Shown here in pieces: positions 62,001 through 64,000 of a stretch of DNA of 64,000 nt (positions are counted from its first letter, which is position 1; every line of letters starts with the position of its first letter). The stretch lies in assembly GCA_965200465.1 (NCBI GenBank), contig OZ241358.1:3348001-3412000 (forward strand), read 5' to 3'. The notes beneath the pieces were generated by a model. The model did not search any database, was not told the DNA's origin, and saw only the letters and a program-made list of their open reading frames with translations. The DNA is from Azophilus sp965200465 (GTDB taxonomy: Bacteria > Pseudomonadota > Gammaproteobacteria > Pseudomonadales > Azotimanducaceae). The position numbers and the translations under genes are program-made.

Positions 62001-62030
62001 AAGCCCCGGCCACCAAGATGGCCGGGGCTT
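62001..62030. terminator. Perfect 12-bp hairpin, probable terminator
   Basis: AAGCCCCGGCCA and TGGCCGGGGCTT pair fully around the loop CCAAGA. It lies 83 bases after the stop of the large surface gene (minus strand) and 11 bases before the GT4 start, so it most likely ends the surface-gene transcript. The T-run on the minus strand is only TT plus CGCTATTTC, so strength is uncertain. Confidence 0.6.
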
Positions 62031-62113
62031 AAGGCTTGCTCCGAACGCCGCGCAACGGCTTTCGGCCTACTCCTTAGCTGGAGAAATCAAAGCTCCAAAT
62101 GCAGCGGGAATTC

Positions 62114-64000
62114 TCATCCAGAGAGAACAGTCGCTGTGGCGCTCGCCGCCGGCTGGAGCAAGGTTGAGTCTGATGGCCTATAGACCGCACGGTTCGGGTA
62201 GAGGATGTCACCGCTCATAAGGACTCTGGAATCAGCAAGTCTCGCATCAGGATTTGCGTCGTCCAGGTGGAAGCAGTTTACCGGCGTTACAGTTAAATCC
62301 CGCTCAAGAAAGGCGCAACCCGGTTCATGATCCATGGGTTGACGGCCACCGCTCATTGCGCCGGGCGGCGCGTAAAAGCGGGTGCCGGGTTGAAGCCCCG
62401 TGCTGCCCCTTAGCTGGGCGGCTAGCGCACGTATGAAGTCGATAGGCCCGTAAATACGACCCGTGCTCAGCAAGCGCACCTCGCCCGGAGTGACGGCGGG
62501 GCCAAGGGAGAGCGTGACGGAGCCTACTGGATGAGGGCCGCGGCTTCTGAGAATGCCGACATTGTCTGATTGAGTCCTGCCAATGACAATGGAGTTGTTG
62601 TGCAGCGCATTGCCGCTGGTTCGGATCATGTGCTGGACCTCAAGGTCGCCGTTGGACAGGAGGTCGCACCGTCCCCCGCCCGCGCTCCAGCCGCCGCCCA
62701 AGGCACTGGCGATGTTGTTGCTTGTATAAACCCCAGTGGCGCCGTTGCGCAGGGGGGCGTTAGCTGTCAACTCGCCGAAGTAGCGGGCGCCGTCTTCGCC
62801 AGCGCAGTTGATGAAAACGCTGCAGACCGTAGCTGGAGGGGTCACGCTGGCGCATGTTGTCCTAAGGAAGGAAGTAATTTCCGCATCACCAGCTCGGCTT
62901 ACCCCATAGGCGTAGGCTTTGACGGCGATGTTCTGGTAGTTGAGCTCGCCCAGGGAAGTGCCGACCGGCCCGTCGGCGGCCCCGTTGAGGTTGAAGTCCA
63001 AGGACAGCGCCGCATTGAACCGCGAGGGCGTCAGGTCGGCGGTGCCGCCGGGAACGTAGATCACCGGCGTCGCGGCGAGCCCCTCAATCGGCACGCTCAG
63101 CGTCGCCCTCTCCCTGGCCCCGTCCACCGTGAACTGCTTGGCGCCCTCCGCGCGCTGGTTCGCGCCCAGCACCATCATGTCGCCCGCCTGGAACGGCCCC
63201 GACACGACCACGTCCGCCGTGCCGCCCAAGGAGGTGTCCAAGTTGCCGCCGACAACCGCCAGGGCCTGCGTCCTCAAAGTCCGCGGGATGGCGGCGCCGC
63301 TCGCCAGCACGATGGACAGCGTACCAACCCTCAGGCCCTGCACCTTGCGGGCGGCCGCCCCCGCCATCGTGACCTCCACGCCGTCGGAGATGACCTTGCG
63401 GTCCTCAATGTCCACCACGGCCCTGTTGTTCGCGGTGCTGCCCGCCGGCCCCAGCGACGCCGTCAGCGCCGGAGCGAGCCGGATGGCGATGGAGTCGTCG
63501 GACCCACCCGCTTGGGGCTGAGCCCCGATGCTCGGAAGGCCGGAGACCGGGTCCTGGTAGCCGGACGCGCCGCTTATGCTCGCCGGGAAGGGGTTGGCGA
63601 CGGAGCGGGTGGGCTCAATGGACGACTTTATCGTCACGCCGCGAACTTGGGCGTTGACCGCCGCAGTCGGGTTCAGAACCACCGGGGTCACCTGCAGCGA
63701 CGGCGGCCGGAACCACAGAAGATTCCGCGTCGCGTCGTGGACGTCATCGACCTCCGTCTCGATCTTCACCGAGAAGGTGACGGTCGTGTCGCCCGTGTTG
63801 CCGCCTCCCTTGAGAGCCCTTGACACGTCGCCGCTCTCGTTGGTGCCCTCATAGTACTTCAGGTCGTTGGCGGTGACCGGCGCCGCAAAGGTCGCACCCT
63901 CCAGGGTGAAGGTGATGTCGGCCTCGTTGTTGACGGCCAGCGCGGCGTTGGCGTCGTTGGTGGCCTCGGACGCGATGACCAACTCAATGCCCACCTCGCT
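62114..64000 (-). CDS. Large probable surface/secreted protein, 5' end outside window
   Basis: At least 628 residues; the frame is open to base 64000, so the N-terminus is missing. Sequence is Ala/Gly/Thr/Val-rich and low in Lys, rich in short beta-type segments (ELVIASEATNDANAALAVNN, VVDIEDRKVISDGVEVTMAG, SVTLSLGPAVTPGEVRLLST), like S-layer or adhesin-type exported proteins. Four cysteines are confined to the C-terminal third. No sorting motif was seen at the C-terminus (SATATVLSG). GC drops from about 70 % over 63000-64000 to about 52-57 % over 62200-62600 by direct count. No family could be named. Confidence 0.7.
   Translation of the reverse strand, partial: SEVGIELVIASEATNDANAALAVNNEADITFTLEGATFAAPVTANDLKYYEGTNESGDVSRALKGGGNTGDTTVTFSVKIETEVDDVHDATRNLLWFRPPSLQVTPVVLNPTAAVNAQVRGVTIKSSIEPTRSVANPFPASISGASGYQDPVSGLPSIGAQPQAGGSDDSIAIRLAPALTASLGPAGSTANNRAVVDIEDRKVISDGVEVTMAGAAARKVQGLRVGTLSIVLASGAAIPRTLRTQALAVVGGNLDTSLGGTADVVVSGPFQAGDMMVLGANQRAEGAKQFTVDGARERATLSVPIEGLAATPVIYVPGGTADLTPSRFNAALSLDFNLNGAADGPVGTSLGELNYQNIAVKAYAYGVSRAGDAEITSFLRTTCASVTPPATVCSVFINCAGEDGARYFGELTANAPLRNGATGVYTSNNIASALGGGWSAGGGRCDLLSNGDLEVQHMIRTSGNALHNNSIVIGRTQSDNVGILRSRGPHPVGSVTLSLGPAVTPGEVRLLSTGRIYGPIDFIRALAAQLRGSTGLQPGTRFYAPPGAMSGGRQPMDHEPGCAFLERDLTVTPVNCFHLDDANPDARLADSRVLMSGDILYPNRAVYRPSDSTLLQPAASATATVLSG

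Overview
The window is a GC-rich (roughly 60-65 % by eye) gammaproteobacterial chromosome segment that contains the replication origin. The order dnaA-dnaN-recF-gyrB on the minus strand facing rpmH-rnpA-yidD-yidC-mnmE-mnmG-rsmG-parA-parB-atpIBEFHAGDC on the plus strand, and the flank plsC-tag-lpxL-trkH-trkA-rsmB-fmt-def-dprA-tsaC-aroE, match the oriC neighbourhood of Pseudomonas and its relatives, here more compact. No rRNA, tRNA, CRISPR array or transposase was recognised.

Left arm (1-22486): egtB (cut by the window edge), sco1, ctaB, ctaA and a Sco-like assembly protein form a cytochrome-oxidase/heme A cluster, followed upstream by aroE, tsaC, purE and dprA, all on the minus strand. An AT-rich 434-base intergenic stretch separates these from the plus-strand run def-fmt-rsmB-trkA-trkH. 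lpxL and tag (minus) and plsC (plus) handle lipid A acylation, DNA repair and phospholipid synthesis. A small AT-rich two-gene module with its own promoter sits between plsC and gyrB. recF carries two parS-like 16-mers. DnaA is unusually divergent, with His in place of the Asp of the DNA-reading signature.

Origin (22487-23032): an AT-rich unwinding-type stretch, one near-consensus DnaA box and a cluster of CGCCAACA-like octamers. A strong sigma70-type promoter then drives rpmH. rnpA and mnmE in the following operon have no ATG/GTG/TTG at the expected start.

Right arm (23090-64000): RNA processing, membrane insertion, tRNA modification, chromosome partition and the complete F-type ATP synthase operon (with a TATAAT promoter), then fur and feoAB for iron, an acyl-CoA synthetase, a MerR-TPR fusion regulator, a DUF6491-type secreted protein, an MFS permease, a slipin/NfeD membrane-quality pair, a second acyl-CoA ligase bracketed by related intergenic repeats, and a nitrogen block (amt, a class I amidotransferase and a glutamine-synthetase-like ligase). 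cnoX-like, bamC and dapA follow. The last 7 kb is accessory and surface-directed: a GT2 glycosyltransferase, a 2-oxoglutarate/Fe(II) oxygenase, a protein with two sulfotransferase domains, a GT4 glycosyltransferase and a large probable surface protein with a marked internal GC step that runs off the right edge.

Many start codons are TTG or GTG placed in 4-base stop/start overlaps (TTGA, GTGA), so several 5' ends are given with stated alternatives.
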